From Puccinellia tenuiflora (Eukaryota; Streptophyta; Magnoliopsida; Poales; Poaceae): a DNA stretch of 64,000 bases. The translations under genes and the position numbers were made by a program. This document shows, piece by piece, positions 47,748 through 61,208 of this stretch. The stretch is taken from the NCBI GenBank assembly GCA_012064385.1, contig QRDG01000344.1, positions 1 to 64,000 on the forward strand. The letters are read 5' to 3'. Numbering within the stretch: position 1 is the stretch's first letter; the number at the start of each line of letters is the position of its first letter. The notes under the pieces were generated by a model, which searched no databases, was not told the origin of the DNA, and saw only the letters and a list, made by a program, of their open reading frames with translations.

Positions 47748-47762
47748 AATCGCCTTACAATT

Positions 47763-49486
47763 GATGGAGCTATTAACTAATAGCTATAGTGAGTGAATTA
47801 GAAAATCTAGGTTAGCCGTGGTGCTATTGCAGCAGCAGCGGGCAACTCATGGATGAAAGCGAGGTCGCTGCGGCACGAGCCAGGATGGTGTGTCTCGGCT
47901 GCGCTTCTGTATCCCGCGAGTCATCGCTAAATTGAGGAGACGCGCGCCGGGGTGAAAATGGCTAACTGAACATGTATACAAACACTTAATAGACTAACTT
48001 GTCTGCGTGCAGGGCAGAGTTTGTTTACGTCTGGAGTTCAATCCAAACATATCATACTAGTGTACTGTGATGAGGCGGGCTTATATGGTTATTTCTGCAA
48101 GCGATGACCTTGAGGTTCTCAGCTCAGGACATTACCAACGGGTTAAGCAGGAACTGTTGACAGAAACGCACAAGAAAAGGGCAGGAAACAGTATAGTAGT
48201 AATAGCTGAAAGATGTACACATGGCACAAAAGAAACAACTCTGACAAAAACAACATTAAGTTAGGTTTACCATGGCGTTCTCTAATCTGGAAGCGCGTCC
48301 AGCTGCCCGCGGATACCTGTTTGCGTCGTGGGGGGAAGGAGAATGAAGTCAATGAACTGGTGATGGGGTTTTAAAGGAAGTCTTGTGTTACTCTTGAACA
48401 TCCTGCCGTGCTGAGTTGGGGAAGACCATCAACCTCAGACGTAATGTCTGATGACGACTCCGCCGCGTGTTGGGTTGTCTGCAAGTCTGCAACAAACGAC
48501 CAAGTCAGGGAGGCATGCTTCTTCATACGTCAGTGCTAAACAGGCTCCCAAGAAATTAACGCAAATTACTCTTATGTGTTGTCGTGGGCCAGGTTTTTCC
48601 CAGGTTTGCTATGTGTAACAATGCGAATCGCGGTTCCATGATTAATTGCTTGAACTTTATGAAAAATGGAAACCTCTAATACGATATACTATGTCCTCCT
48701 ACTTCCTGAATACAACTGAATTACGCCGAGCCGTCGTTACACCCAGATCCGAAACGGTTGGAGTTGCCCTTTGGTGAGTCAGGTCCGAAACGGTTCTGCG
48801 TCCTTTGGTGCGCACAACCGCTCAACTCGGTCCTCATATGGGGGCATGGGGCCTCAACTTCTGACGTTCAAGCCTTAAATGGGCACGCATATTTCTGGAC
48901 CATTGTAGTTATATCATACTATCAATTGTTAAAAAGTTCGCATCAAACAATTTTTCTTAAAAAGTCACCAGTCCTTAGAAGGGTGTACAATGTATGAGCA
49001 AAGAACAAGGGGACATGTTGAGCTACAGATGAAACACACTGGTTAGTACAATGCGCCGAGAAGCACAAAGTAGAGTTTCCGAACCACTACTTCAGTATAA
49101 CTGGACATTAGTACAAACATCCCGTCTGTGTCACAGTAACACTGGTATTGAGCCAAAAAAAAAATCTCTTGGGTATCGAGCGAATACAACAGTCGAATTC
49201 ACGGAAGTCGGTATACAGGGCAGTACATACAAGCATCTCAGCTGAATAACAATAACCCAACGTCTGTCTCTTCGATGCATCTATTACAAAGTCGTACCTG
49301 AATGGCATGGGCAAGTTTTACAAATACAAAATGGTACGACGACTATATAATTAATACCACACTCTACACAAGCTGTGAGAAGAAATCACATCGGAGATAC
49401 ATAAAATCAACTGTGGGGGGTTGAATTGACAAAGAATACACGATATACGTTGCTCTACCCAGTCACACATACAACAAAAGGTCTCA
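47763..49486. other. Intergenic stretch between the DUF594 and HLB1-like genes
   Basis: The first 200 bp are the displaced upstream region of the DUF594 gene, probably promoter or 5' UTR, read on the minus strand. The part near 49100-49486 should include the 3' UTR of the HLB1-like gene. I see no further gene, MITE or conserved frame. Confidence 0.5.
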
Positions 49487-52400
49487 TCAGCCGGTGATGA
49501 TCCCTGCCAGGACATCAGTCCTTCCTCTTGCAAATATGGTGTACACGAGGCGTATAGCATCTAGCCAACCATCGAGAGAGTCCCAGGTATCAGCAACCTG
49601 GCATGGTCAAAAGTAAAACATGAATAATGCGTTCAAAACCACTCTTTTTTCCTCCCCAGATGACTCTTCTAATTGTCTAGGAACCATGGTGATGCTAATT
49701 GCCAAAAGAATTTTCATTGTTATACATCAGACAATGGAGGGATTACTGTTCTTGCTTCCACTTTAAAACCCAGTGAAGATGGTAGATCTAGATTAAGGCA
49801 TCAGATCAAGAGTAGAAGAGAAGGCACTTACCAAGAACACAGGCCCGTGAGTTGTGTTTATACAAAGACCAGCACCATGTGGCAGCGTAAGATCGGAGCA
49901 TGTAGACACTGAAACTATATCAGCGACGTTTACTTTAATAAATCTTTTGGTTTTCTCCACAAGCCCGTTCGATTTGGCAGGAGCGCTTTCAGAGGTGTTG
50001 ACCTAAATATGTGATCACAGGATCAGTATCAGACAAGATAATCCTAGCAGTGACATGAATACAGAGACACAAGTAGGTTGTGTAGTAAACACAAATACCT
50101 GCTGGAGTTCCTCATGGTTTAGGATAAACTGTGATCTTTCCCACAGTTTATGAGGTGCAATGGGGTCATCTGCTGGAGGAGCAGTCAGATATCCCACTTT
50201 CAAATATGGCAAAGGTAGCTGCAAAATATAGCATAACAACAACGATGTCACTAACATCATAATTATAAATTATTGGTTTTGACAAAAGATGAACTACATT
50301 GAGACCGACTTCTGACATGCATAATTAACAAGAAAAGTGAAAAAGCATAAAACAAAAGGAAGATGAATATTCTGCCCAATGCTCACACACTGAGGGTACA
50401 CTCACATTTTTTAACTCAAGGTGCACTCACAACTTCAGGGTATATACATTCTAATTTGCTGAAATCATGATAACAAACTGAGGCATTTCATGATTTGTAT
50501 GCTTTTCTAATTATACTACTCCCTCCGATCCATAAAAAGTGTCGCTAAGTTAATACTAAGTTTGTACAAACTTTGTATTAAGTGGACGACACTTTTTATG
50601 GATCGGAGGGAGTAGTTTTTTCCTTCTGCTTTGGGCACAGCAACAAAATCAAGTCAAATGCATTTCAATAACTATGCCCGATTTTTAGGATATCACAGAT
50701 AAGTCACAAAATCAAGGATCACATACTCCTATTTAAATTTAGTCCTGACACCTGGCTAATAGCAACATTACAGAACATCACAGGTTCATCTAATATCTAC
50801 CAGAGCACCAGCAGCAGTCAAATACAAGAGATAGATCGCTTAAAGATACAATTGTACAGACTGTAGAGTAGAACAGAACTGAAAGCCTAGAGCTGCCAAC
50901 ATACCATTGAGCGGACTAACCGTAGAGCACTGCGATAAACCTGCATTGCGCAAAACAACAGCATTTTCAGTACGTGTTGACAACTGTTATGCCTAATTAA
51001 TCCAGTAATTACAACATATATTTGAATTGTAGACCAGCATATATTTTCGTCTTTTGAAATGGAGGCTGAATTGCGTAAAATAGCAATGCCAGATCTCAAG
51101 TGTTTTGTGAAGGACCAACAAAGAAAATGGCAGGCAGCACAGTGGTAACTGAAGAAATCTCCATACCGAATAATTTGGCTTCAGTGCATGAGCAGCTGCA
51201 ACATAAATAGCAGACTGACTATACAGGTCACTAGGAGCGTTATCTTGCCCCCCAGACCTCGAGGTATCCTCTGCCAAGCCATACTGCAGCATAGAGGCAT
51301 TGATTACTGTTAATACAGAGTTGAATAAGTTAACATGTATTCAAATTGAAGCACTGCTATCCACAATGCAGTCACTATCAAATAGACTAAGGAAACATAC
51401 CAGCACAGTTGCAAGGTTGTAAATAGCCCGGTGGAAGTCAAACTGCAACTTGATGGCAGACCGAAACTGTGCCACAAAATAAAAGAAACTTAGTTTCAGC
51501 ACTTCATTGTAGATAAAATTTTGTGATTAAAAACACTGCTCAGAAGTACTTTCTCGATAGAATTCGAAAGTGCAACTACCTTACTTATAGCTGTTTTTAT
51601 GATTCTCTGTTTATCTCGAGCAGGAACAATTGCACTCAATTCCTGCATCAGAAGTTTATACTCTTGGTAATGAGTGAAAAGCACAATGTGTGGATGAAGA
51701 GTTAGTCATTCTGATAGAACAGTGCATAAGCTAAGGTACCTGTAGTCCAAGGCCCCAATTGTTGAGGGCCTGCAATCAAAAACACGAACAAGCAATAGTT
51801 GAAGCATGAAGATTAATGGACAATGAGAGAAAATTAGAGTGATGGAAAACAATAGAAATTAACAACTTCGTGCAAGATCATGGGATTTGAATGTGAAGAC
51901 AGCAATTTAATTTTTTTAAGCAGGATGCAAACTTTATATAAGTTTAGCACTAAATGAGAAGAATCAGTTAAACAGTGTGGGCCATTGATGTTTTTTACAG
52001 CGGGTGTATTCATGTATAAAAAAATCATATGGATTGACTCAGAAAACAACTGTACAGCCTGTCACAAGGTTTTTCTGTAGTGAAACCATATAACTGTGGA
52101 AGTGCGGAATAAAGCTTAAAATTATCTATGTATCATATGTTTGGTGATGGTGCGTATTCATGTTCACGGTGTTCTTGATGACTATTGCACACACCATAAT
52201 GCATTGGTTTCCAGAGTGAACTTATTTACCACTTGTTTTAACTCCAATATTTCAAATCTAAGAGAAGAATTTATTATTTTGCTACAATCAGTCAAGAGAG
52301 TCGGCACTGAATGAGTGGAATAATTTAAACAGTGCCTCAAAAGGGTCATTTCACAGAGGTGTGGACCATTGATGTTTTTTTTACAGCGGATGTATAAAAA

Positions 52401-55397
52401 TCATATGGATTGACTGCGCAGAAAACAAGTGTACAGTCTCTCACAAGGTTTTCTGCAGCGAAACCTTATAACCGTGGAAGTGTGGAGTATAGCTCACAAA
52501 TTATCTACATATCATACGTCTGGTGATGGTGCGTGTTTATGTTCCGAGTGGTCTTGATGATTATTGCAAGCACCATAATGCATTGGTTTCCAAAGTGAGC
52601 TTATTTACCACATGTTTTAACTCCAATACTTCAAATCTAAGAGGAACATTTATTAGTTTGCTACTCAATCAGTCAAGAGAGTCAGTACTGACCTGGGGGC
52701 TATTCCAACTTAATTGGACAGCCTTGTCGTAGTTCATTATAGCCTGAAAAAGAAGAAACTATGAATACATAATGACTAATCGAAATCTAGCATTCGTATA
52801 ATATAACATACTAAAAGCAATCAGACCTTCTTTCCAACTTAATGGTAAAAATTCAGGAATGCTACCTATTAGTTAGGACGTAGACCCTTACTCTTAAAAA
52901 ACATGATACGTGACAAGAAAAAGAAGGAAATAATAAGGGACCAAATATTACGTTCTGTTCAAGGCTGGGTTTTGCAACCCAGTTAGTACTTACGTATATT
53001 AAGACTTGTTTAGCTTGTATGTCAAAATTTTCAAGATGGCGAGCGTCTGCAGAGTAACTATGCAGTCCCGGTTTTGAAATAAGTATATTTTAGATCATAA
53101 GTATGGGTTAGCAACTTAAGAAAACAGCATTGCTTATTTTCGATTCACAATTCGAACAACACAAAAAGCTGGATACTTAATCAGTAAATGAGAATTTGGA
53201 ATACAGAAATACAGGAATGATCTGAAAGCTTTTGCCATTTGGACAACAAAATAAAAGATTAACCATTATAGAATCAAGCAAACTTATTAACATTTTTTAT
53301 GACCTGCTGCCAGAGTTCTTCAGCCTCTTTGGTACGCCCACGCATTTTGGCCCGATCAGCGATAGCAATAGCCCAGTTGTAATATGCCTAAAATGATAAA
53401 AAAAAAACATGAGAACAGCAATATTTCTCCACAGAGTAGCGATATAGCATGAGGCATAAATGCATGAATGAAATTCAATAGCATCGTGTTGGCTTCTGTG
53501 TAAAATTAGCACCATTTCTCTTTGGATATACTGAGAGAAATTTCTTAACAAATTCCAGTGAAGTCGAGAACATCAACTAATAAAAGTAGGGTATTAGAGG
53601 GTCCGAGCCTCAGAGGGGGCAAACTTACATCATACAGTGTTGGGCAAAGTCGTGTGGCTTCAGCATACTTCTTGCAAGCTTCTTCAAGTAATGAATCTTT
53701 CGAAGAATCCGAATCAGGATCCACGTTGTCTGCACTCTCCTGCAATTATATTGAAAAGGTTAAAATACATTAGAAAAAAACTTCTGTGTGAGTTTTCTTT
53801 CTCTTGCAATCGCCATTTCACTAGCATTGCTTAATCAACAGGTGGAATTAAGCAATGTAAGAGCTAGTTCACACTGCAAATAAGGAATGCACATTTACCT
53901 GGAGGACTAGAGCCCAGTTATAATATGCATCAGGGTCTTCTGGATTTCTCTCAATGGCACTTATATATCTGCAAAACATATCTTTAGGAATCATGCAAAG
54001 TTCTAATTAAACTATTACAGCAAGATTTGGTTAATCAGATGAGGTAAACAAAAACCTTTTGGCTGCAAAGGTAAGAATACGTTGCCGAGAGCGACCTTCC
54101 TCATCCACTCCAGTGACACTATTTATCAAGTCCATGGCAACGTCATGATGGGATGAGAGCTGCAGGTTGTCCTGGCTGAAATGGGCAAAGGAAAGAGTAG
54201 TAATTTATCATAGCTAATTTTGGTATATTTGAACAATCAAAGGCTATAAATGATATACTTTGTTATTTCCTTTTTGGCAGAAAATAAATAAACAATGTCA
54301 AGTGTTACGAAGGCAACTTGTATTCCAACGAGGCACCACCGTGGCCTGATCAAGCTCTCACTAAGCCTGACAGGACACTTGTTACCCATTGGGCACCCCT
54401 TGCAAACTCCACACCATGGGTTGCTGTCGAGGTTAGCCTCCCGCCTCACCAGTCACCACTTCTCCTCCAGCACCTTCCACCTCCCAGATCTCTCCTCCAT
54501 ACGGACCAAACGTCGGCGCTGTAATGCGTGATTTCAAACATGCTCGCCCTGGATTTTTCAGTATTTGGTTGGTATCAAAAGGCCATGGAACTCGCTACGC
54601 CTACTAGCACCAGCCATCTGAAGCAGGATAGCTCATTCCAAACTTTACAAAACATGATTAACATAGCTAGTCAATGACTGAAGGTCGAAACACGAAACAC
54701 TAGTGCACGTGGAAGAGATTACAGGAACGACGCTACGAATCCAGCCTGAAACATCTAGCAAGTGATTTGGCCAGGCAAAGCCGCTCCATTGATCAGACCG
54801 TCGGGTACCGGCTCGTGCACAACTGCAGGCAGTAGCTAAGCGCTTCAATGGAGTAAGGACAACCAGGGCTAAGCGCTAGCAGCGCAATTCACGGAAATGG
54901 TATAGATCTAGACGAAGCTATATAACTAAGCAAGACCCAACGCCACAGGCGCGGTGGAACTAAAGGTCGCAGCATGACATCCCAGTCACTTTGCCGATCG
55001 AGATCCGAATGGCTTATCACGAACAAGGATGTGTAGTCGTCACTAACCTGGAGCGCTCGGGGGTGGCAGATCCGGCCCCATTCCCCTCGGCGAACTCGGA
55101 TCTCCCGGCGGCGGCCTCCGCGGCCTCCCCGAGGAGCTCGCCCATGGTGTAGGGCCGCCAGCCCTCCGCATTCGTCTCCGCGTCCTTGGACGGCGCAGCC
55201 TCTTCCACCGACACCTCCTCCTCCGCCGCTGCTGCCGGCGCCTCGGCGTCGGGCGAAGCCGATCTCGTCTGAACCTCTTCTACCGCCACCTCCTCCTCCT
55301 CTGCCTCCGGCGCGTCCGGCTGCCCCGCGCCGTTGGGGAGCTCCGGCTCCGAGGGGTGGGTGGGCGTCGGCTGCGCGGACTCCTCCATGTCTGGCAT
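49487..55397 (-). CDS. HLB1: TPR protein resembling HLB1 (HYPERSENSITIVE TO LATRUNCULIN B 1), 14 exons
   Basis: Coding exons from the start: 55397-55048, 54175-54056, 53968-53899, 53739-53629, 53387-53304, 52743-52693, 51769-51740, 51642-51580, 51466-51401, 51283-51167, 50940-50905, 50218-50099, 50002-49832 and 49597-49487. All introns are GT-AG and the phases join to 499 codons plus TGA. Residues 1-115 are acidic and Ala/Glu-rich, probably disordered (MPDMEESAQPTP). TPR-like helices fill about 120-360 (DAYYNWALVLQ, YYNWAIAIADRAK, ALNNWGLGLQ, RAIYNLATVL and SAIYVAAAHALKPNY). The C-terminus looks PH-like (VADIVSVSTCSDLTLP, GAGLCINTTHGPVFL and SLDGWLDAIRLVYTIFARGR). Arabidopsis HLB1 is a trans-Golgi/early-endosome protein that associates with actin. 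Orthology is inferred from recalled sequence style. No disruption was found. Confidence 0.88.
50519..50612. mobile_element. Stowaway-type MITE in an HLB1-like intron
   Basis: 94 bp with ends CTCCCTCCGATCCATAAAAA and the complement of TTTTTATGGATCGGAGGGAG, flanked by TA at 50517-50518 and 50613-50614. It lies in the intron between exons 11 and 12 of the HLB1-like gene, far from both splice sites. Confidence 0.94.
51947..52690. repeat. Tandem duplication within HLB1-like intron 6
   Basis: Copy 1 at about 51947-52302 and copy 2 at about 52303-52690 share CATTGATGTTTTTTACAGCG, AATCATATGGATTGACT, CCATAATGCATTGGTTTCC and CAGTCAAGAGAGTC. Divergence is moderate, with several indels. Copy 2 ends at the exon 6 donor (CAG|GTCAGTACTG), so the duplication covers the 5' end of the intron on the sense strand. 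Confidence 0.88.
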
Positions 55398-58300
55398 CTC
55401 GGGTGGGGGTTCGGGGGCGCGAGAGATCTGGTGCCCGAGTCGCTGGTGCTCGCTGTCGCTGTGTGTAAACTGCGAACGATCTCGTGGCGTCGAACTGTGG
55501 GGAGAGGAGGCGACTGACGACGACGAAGGAATCTCTTGCCACGTCGTACCCGCCAATGGGCCACCAGTCAGCGGGTCATGCGTTCTGCAAATGCGCACGA
55601 TGCAAAAACAAATTCGTGTGGGTCGTTTTTCGCGACTTGAGCTACAGCTATGTGTACACGAAGTTGAAATTCTGTGGAAAATGAGCCATCAAAAAGGGTT
55701 TTCATAGCATCTAGAGATCCCGCAAAACATGTAAAATCTTAGCAGTTGTGCACAGAAGAAAAAGTTCATTCCAGATCCTGCAAAAGGAATGACCCGTAAA
55801 AAACCATTCGATAAACTTCAAATCTTGTCCCGCATAACTCATATCCTTGGTACGAGGCTTGACTTTTAGCGTAACAGGGCGCGAGTGAAATTGTAGAAAG
55901 AGGCGCCCTTCCCGCCGCCGCTCTTGTCGTCTATTTGAGCAGTCCCCATCGATGTCGTGCTGCCCTGTCGTATCGTTCTCACCTATTTCGGAGCTCCCGC
56001 GAGTCTTTCCGAGCGTCTGCCATGGATTTGGGTACAGCTCCGCAGGAGGCCGTGAAGGTATCGGAATGAACGGGTAAACCGCAAACCGCTTTTACAGTAT
56101 GGCTTTTTGCGGAATCTGCTAGAGATGATGTCGGTACCTTGATCATCATAGATATGTGCTCTAGATTCATGGTGGCGCGTAATTGATAGAGTACAACTCC
56201 ACAGAATTCTCTTGACAATTGAAGATACTGAGTCAATGAATTGCATTTCAGACCTTGCGGCAAAAACTAGGTTAGCCAATCAAGACACACCAATCTACTG
56301 CATGCAATCGAGGCCACCCACTGATATCAGTATTGAAATGATTTGCTCTCGAACTAGAGGTATTTTCACAGGGCTACAATCATGTCGTTTTGACAATATA
56401 ATCAATCGATTATCAAGAGAAACTAGGTACCATGACAAACTTCCCCGCAAAACAAAAAAAAAAGTACCATGACAAACTAATGGTGTGTGGTCACTCTTGA
56501 CTATAGATTTTGGCTTAAGAGCAAAAATATTGTAAATTCTAGAGCATATCACTTGAATAAGTCGGCACACGACACGTTTGTGTTAGGGATGCCAGATTAA
56601 AAAACAAACTAGCTACTACATGAGATCCATTGTCAAAAGACTAACCATGCCAGCTGCTACATGAGATTAAACTTCGGCACATTTCATTATCCGTGGTCTT
56701 CATGTGCCATATGATCCTCTTCTGTTCTTAATCACTGCCACTACGTTTCAGAACATGATGACACCTTACTTCTTATCTTAGTCCACACAGCACTTTTGTC
56801 TCGAACTACAAAATTGAGGTTTGGTTTGAAGGTGTTTACATTCCATGAGCTTTCCGAGAAGCTTAAGTTTTTCATTATCTACGCAAATCTTCCCGGGTCG
56901 AAGCAAATGAAATATTTCAGCCGAGATTCCTAACCGAATTACTATTGTTTTAGGTGAATAGATGTTATCAGAGTTAAAAATGGTACTGGCTCATCGTCGA
57001 AATATTCAAACCACGGCTGAAGGGGGTTAGGTTTGCATTTGAAAAGTCTGAACCAACAAACTAAGTGCTTCAAATTTATCTATAATTTTTTTCAAATTAA
57101 CTTTGTAGTTTAAAATTGCGAGATTGGTCAACATGCGAATACCATTTTCAACTCGTGACCTCATGGTGGACAAAGCCTAACAACAACATCTACTATCGAC
57201 TAAGCAAGAGACATAAGAAAAATAGAGATGTTGCTAGAAAATATAATAAAGCAGAACATTTGGCCGTCGATTCAGTGGATCCAAATTACTTGATCAACTA
57301 CAACCTCTAATGAAAGCTGTGTGTTTATGTAGTTACATCTATTCCATCGGTTCACGATATACCCGGCACTGGTTTAGCTTCATTGTTCTTCATTTTTTAC
57401 TCAGAAGATGGCATCACACTGCCACACTGGGGTATTGCTTGAGATAGAGCAATGTGCGCTCAATTTTTTTATCACATGATCTCAAACATTTCTTACTCTA
57501 GGATCGTTGTTGGTCATCATTGTTGTCACATATTTGTATAGTAATTTTACACAAGGAAAAAAATGCCAGCCACAATGCATATTGCGTATTTTGAATCGTC
57601 CCCATTTATGTGGTTGTTTCATTATACTTTGTGGTGTAGTTAATATGGAGGTTCAATGAGTTTCGTTAAGTAGCTTCCCATGATGTTTTTCTTGATAGAT
57701 ATTAGCTAAAATCAATGTTTAGAGAAGTCTCATCTCAAATTTATTTTTCATAAAAATTGCTTTAGTATTTAGTTGTATATATTTTCATAAGTAGTTCTTT
57801 TTTTTCATTCGTATATAGGAGGATTAAAATAGTATGTCTTCCTTCCTCTATAACAAGGGAAATAAAATCATGGTGCCCTGGTAGGCACCTCTTTCCTTGC
57901 AAACCTCTTCAAGTCCTATAACATTGCCTTTTTTTCTCTTGCCACCATTGCTAGAGATGAGTTCACATTCAGACCGGAAGTATTTAAATACATTTTACAA
58001 AAAAATATAGTGTGGAATCTGATCTCTACCTTTCTACATGTTCTATATTAATATGTTATGACGAGGGACGTTTCATCGGATGGTGTTTGATTTAGTTATT
58101 GCGAAGCCACATCAAATTTAAATTTCACTCTACTCGAAATTGCTAGCACAGATCCATAGAAAAATACAAACATTTGGACAATTTAGAGTATGTGCAAGTG
58201 AGACTACTATGATATGATAAAACACTAATTGTTCTCCACAATGCAAGCACCTGTTTTTTATCTGTCCTCGACTTGATAGGTTTCTTGTGTTGGTGAGTTT

Positions 58301-59275
58301 ATGGAGATCTGGAAATGTGTACGGTATCCTTAATAAAGTAGTAGAGATTATATCTGGATAACTTATTTCGTTGTTATTATAGTGTGGCTTAACATTTTAG
58401 TGTATTTTTTGCATCATCTTCATGTATGGATGGACAAATTTTAATCATATTGGACTTAAAATGTCCAAATCAATATGCTAGTTCCAAAATTATTTGCCTC
58501 TCTCAATAAATAAATCATTGTTTGCCTTTTTTTCTCTCTCAATGTTCAATATTTGGAATGTGGAAGCGACGACCATTTGATGTTATGACATTGGTTCATT
58601 TAGGTTTCACATTTTTCAATAACTATAATAATGTGCGACAAGTTTTGTAAAGCAAGGATCGAGTAATGTAGATTTTCCATGAAGTGTTGGAAGATGAATC
58701 AAATGGTCATTGTTCAACCCTACGAGACATATTTGTCCATTGTCATTGCAATAAGTTAGTAATCATTGCAGTACTATTTTTTGTTACTTGGACAATAGCC
58801 AAATTCAAAATCTCAGTTGAGCTCTAAACCCTCCTATATCCCCCTTTGTAATTTATCGTTCGCCACCGCCCTGCACCTTTATAGCTATATTTGCCATTTC
58901 CCTCACAAAACCAAATCCTATGATGTTTCACCTCCGCCATCACAGTGGAACATCCCCATCACACTTTATCGGCCTATCCGCCACACCTCGGTACCGTATA
59001 CTCCCCGTCCACTAGTCTAATGAAGCCGGTGCAGTTGGGGTCTCGTCCATCGTAGCGGGGCTGCTTCACCACCGCCGTCATCTACATCATTGGATCGGTT
59101 TCACCAACATCCTCATTCGAGGACCCATCATATTTGCCCTAGTAAAACCGCCCCCGATAGCCTGGCCCGCCTCATGGTGACGATCTCGTCGGAAGGATCC
59201 CCGGATTTGACTCTATTCCTATCGCCATCTTCGCTCCACATATTATCATTGTGCTTACTCAGATAGGCATATCAA
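55398..59275. other. Upstream region of the HLB1-like gene and gene-poor DNA
   Basis: 55398-55700 is GC-rich and should contain the 5' UTR and core promoter of the HLB1-like gene on the minus strand. I cannot fix a TATA box or transcription start. Beyond that, to 59270, the DNA is AT-rich with short frames only. I recognise no exon, RNA gene or complete transposon. Confidence 0.45.
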
Positions 59276-60434
59276 TGAAAGTGCATGGTTGCCCCCATGC
59301 ATGATTTTGGTAATTAATGACAATCTCTATGGACTAATATTTGCATTGAGCTATATTTGTAGGTTGTCCATTTGTTTGCTTGTTCTCCATTTGTTGGAGT
59401 CAAGGTTAAGGGAAGAAGAACAGTGTGCGTTGATCAAGTCTTTGTGCGGGTTGATCATCACTCAAGGCCAAGTGAAGATATGTCGAAGAGAGCGTCTCCC
59501 ATCTTGGTGTATGGGGGAGCATCAAGTGAATTTTCACCGAAGCGCAATCGAGGAAGGTGGTGCGTCTTGAGGATATGAAGATTGTCTTCATCGAGTGGTT
59601 TAAGCGCAAGGCAAAGGTATGATCTTGATAGGGTTTCTATTTTACCGGTTTCATGTTGTTTAGTGAGAGACCGGGTTATAGGATAGATAGCCGTACTATC
59701 AAGAGGGGCTCTCGACCGGATATCGTGATCGTATTGTCGTGGAGAGCACAAACCTTTGCATCCATGCCATCATCTTTATTGGTTCTTATTTGTCTCTAAT
59801 CGTGGTGTGGTCTTGGTGCTTGTCGTGCTCGTCATGACAAAGCTAAGTTCACCGAAAACGGTTTTCATATGCGTCTTCTATTGCGGTTTTGGTATTGGAG
59901 ATTGTGCCGGTTCATCCGTGCGGAAGATTTATCTCTTCAATTTCTTTGAAAAATCTCCATTACTTGTTTTCCATTTTCAAAGATAGCATTTGTCGTCATC
60001 TTTCCAACAAAATTGGTTTTATCTCTTTCGGACTTCAATTGCAAAAGATGCGGCATTTTCGGTTTGCGAAAAAGAGTTTTTATCTTTCCCCATTTGGTTT
60101 TATTATATTTTCTTGGACTATGATATTTCTCTACATAATCTTGTTGTGCTCGTTGTGACGATTCCAACGAGTCCAAGATTATCGAAAACGGAGTTCGTGG
60201 GTGAAAGTTATTGTATTTCCGATTTGCAAATGGGAGCTTTTACCTTTCCCCATTTATCTTTATAATATATTATTGGACTATGATGTTTCTATGCATATTC
60301 TTGTAGTGCTCGTTGTGACGATTCCAACGAGTCCAAGTTTATCGAAAACGGAGTTCGTATGCGAAAGTTATTGCGGTTTTATTCTCGGTACTTTTTAAAA
60401 CAGAAAAATCATTTAGGAAAAGAAAAAAAATGGT

Positions 60435-60625
60435 GCCGGGCCGGCCTGGCCGGCCCCAGGCCGGTGCGAGGCCGGCAGGCTCGGGCACTGTCCCGGCCCA
60501 GCCGCGTCCTGGCTGCCCGGCCCAGGCCGGGGGCAGGCCGGCCGGCTCTGTTTCCCTCCCGGCCCAGCGCGGTGCCAGGCCGGCCCAAGGCCGGCTTGCC
60601 AGGCCGGGCTGCCTGCTCCTTCGCT
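60435..60625. repeat. GC-rich CCGGCC minisatellite in the solo LTR
   Basis: CCGGCCTGGCCGGCC-like repeats, shorter than the arrays in the two full-element LTRs (about 190 bp against 330-340 bp). Copy number therefore varies between family members. Confidence 0.8.
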
Positions 60626-60927
60626 GCTTTTTTTTCCGACCGTTTTCTGTCTTCTGTCGCTGGGATGTTTCCAGGCCGGCCCCAGGCCAGGAACTCTGCA
60701 GCCATTTTTTCCCTCTTTTTCCCCTCCAACGGCTTCTTTTTGGAGCCACCTATAAAAGGGGCTTCTTCCCCATTTTCCTGTAGATCTCATCCCTTGCTAT
60801 CTCTCCTCCATTGCCAACATTTTGAGAGCTCGATTCCTCCTAATACCTCCGATGATTCTTGCCCAAATTTAGGGAAACAAGAGAGCAGATCTAGATCCAT
60901 CTTTCCACCAAACAAAATCTCCTCTAA

Positions 60928-61208
60928 GGCCTTGTTTACTTCAAGAGTTTTCTAGTGGATGGGAAGAGTGGGGATGGGAGGGGATTTGGTGAACACCCAA
61001 TCCCCACAAATACTCTTCCCCTACAATACACTAGCATGGACTAGAGTTTTTGTTTTGGGCAAAAATAAGATGGTTGGTGGGGGATATCTAGGGATTATCC
61101 CCTCTAATCCCCTAAAATACACTATAAGTAAACAAACTACTGGGGATTTTTGGGGACCCGGGATAATCCCCTCCAATCCCCTAAAATACATTAGAAGTAA
61201 ACAAGGCC
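60928..61208. mobile_element. Tourist-type MITE nested in the solo LTR
   Basis: 281 bp with ends GGCCTTGTTTACTTC and the complement of GAAGTAAACAAGGCC, flanked by TAA at 60925-60927 and 61209-61211. It interrupts an LTR sequence that is continuous in the other two LTRs. The right half contains an internal direct duplication (GGGATTATCCCCTCTAATCC near 61092 and GGGATAATCCCCTCCAATCC near 61161). Confidence 0.93.

Noticed and set aside
54889..55564. Long alternative frames overlapping the first HLB1 exon (for example 54889-55542)
   Set aside because: They are shadows of a GC-rich exon. The frame from 55397 is the one that joins the downstream exons in phase.
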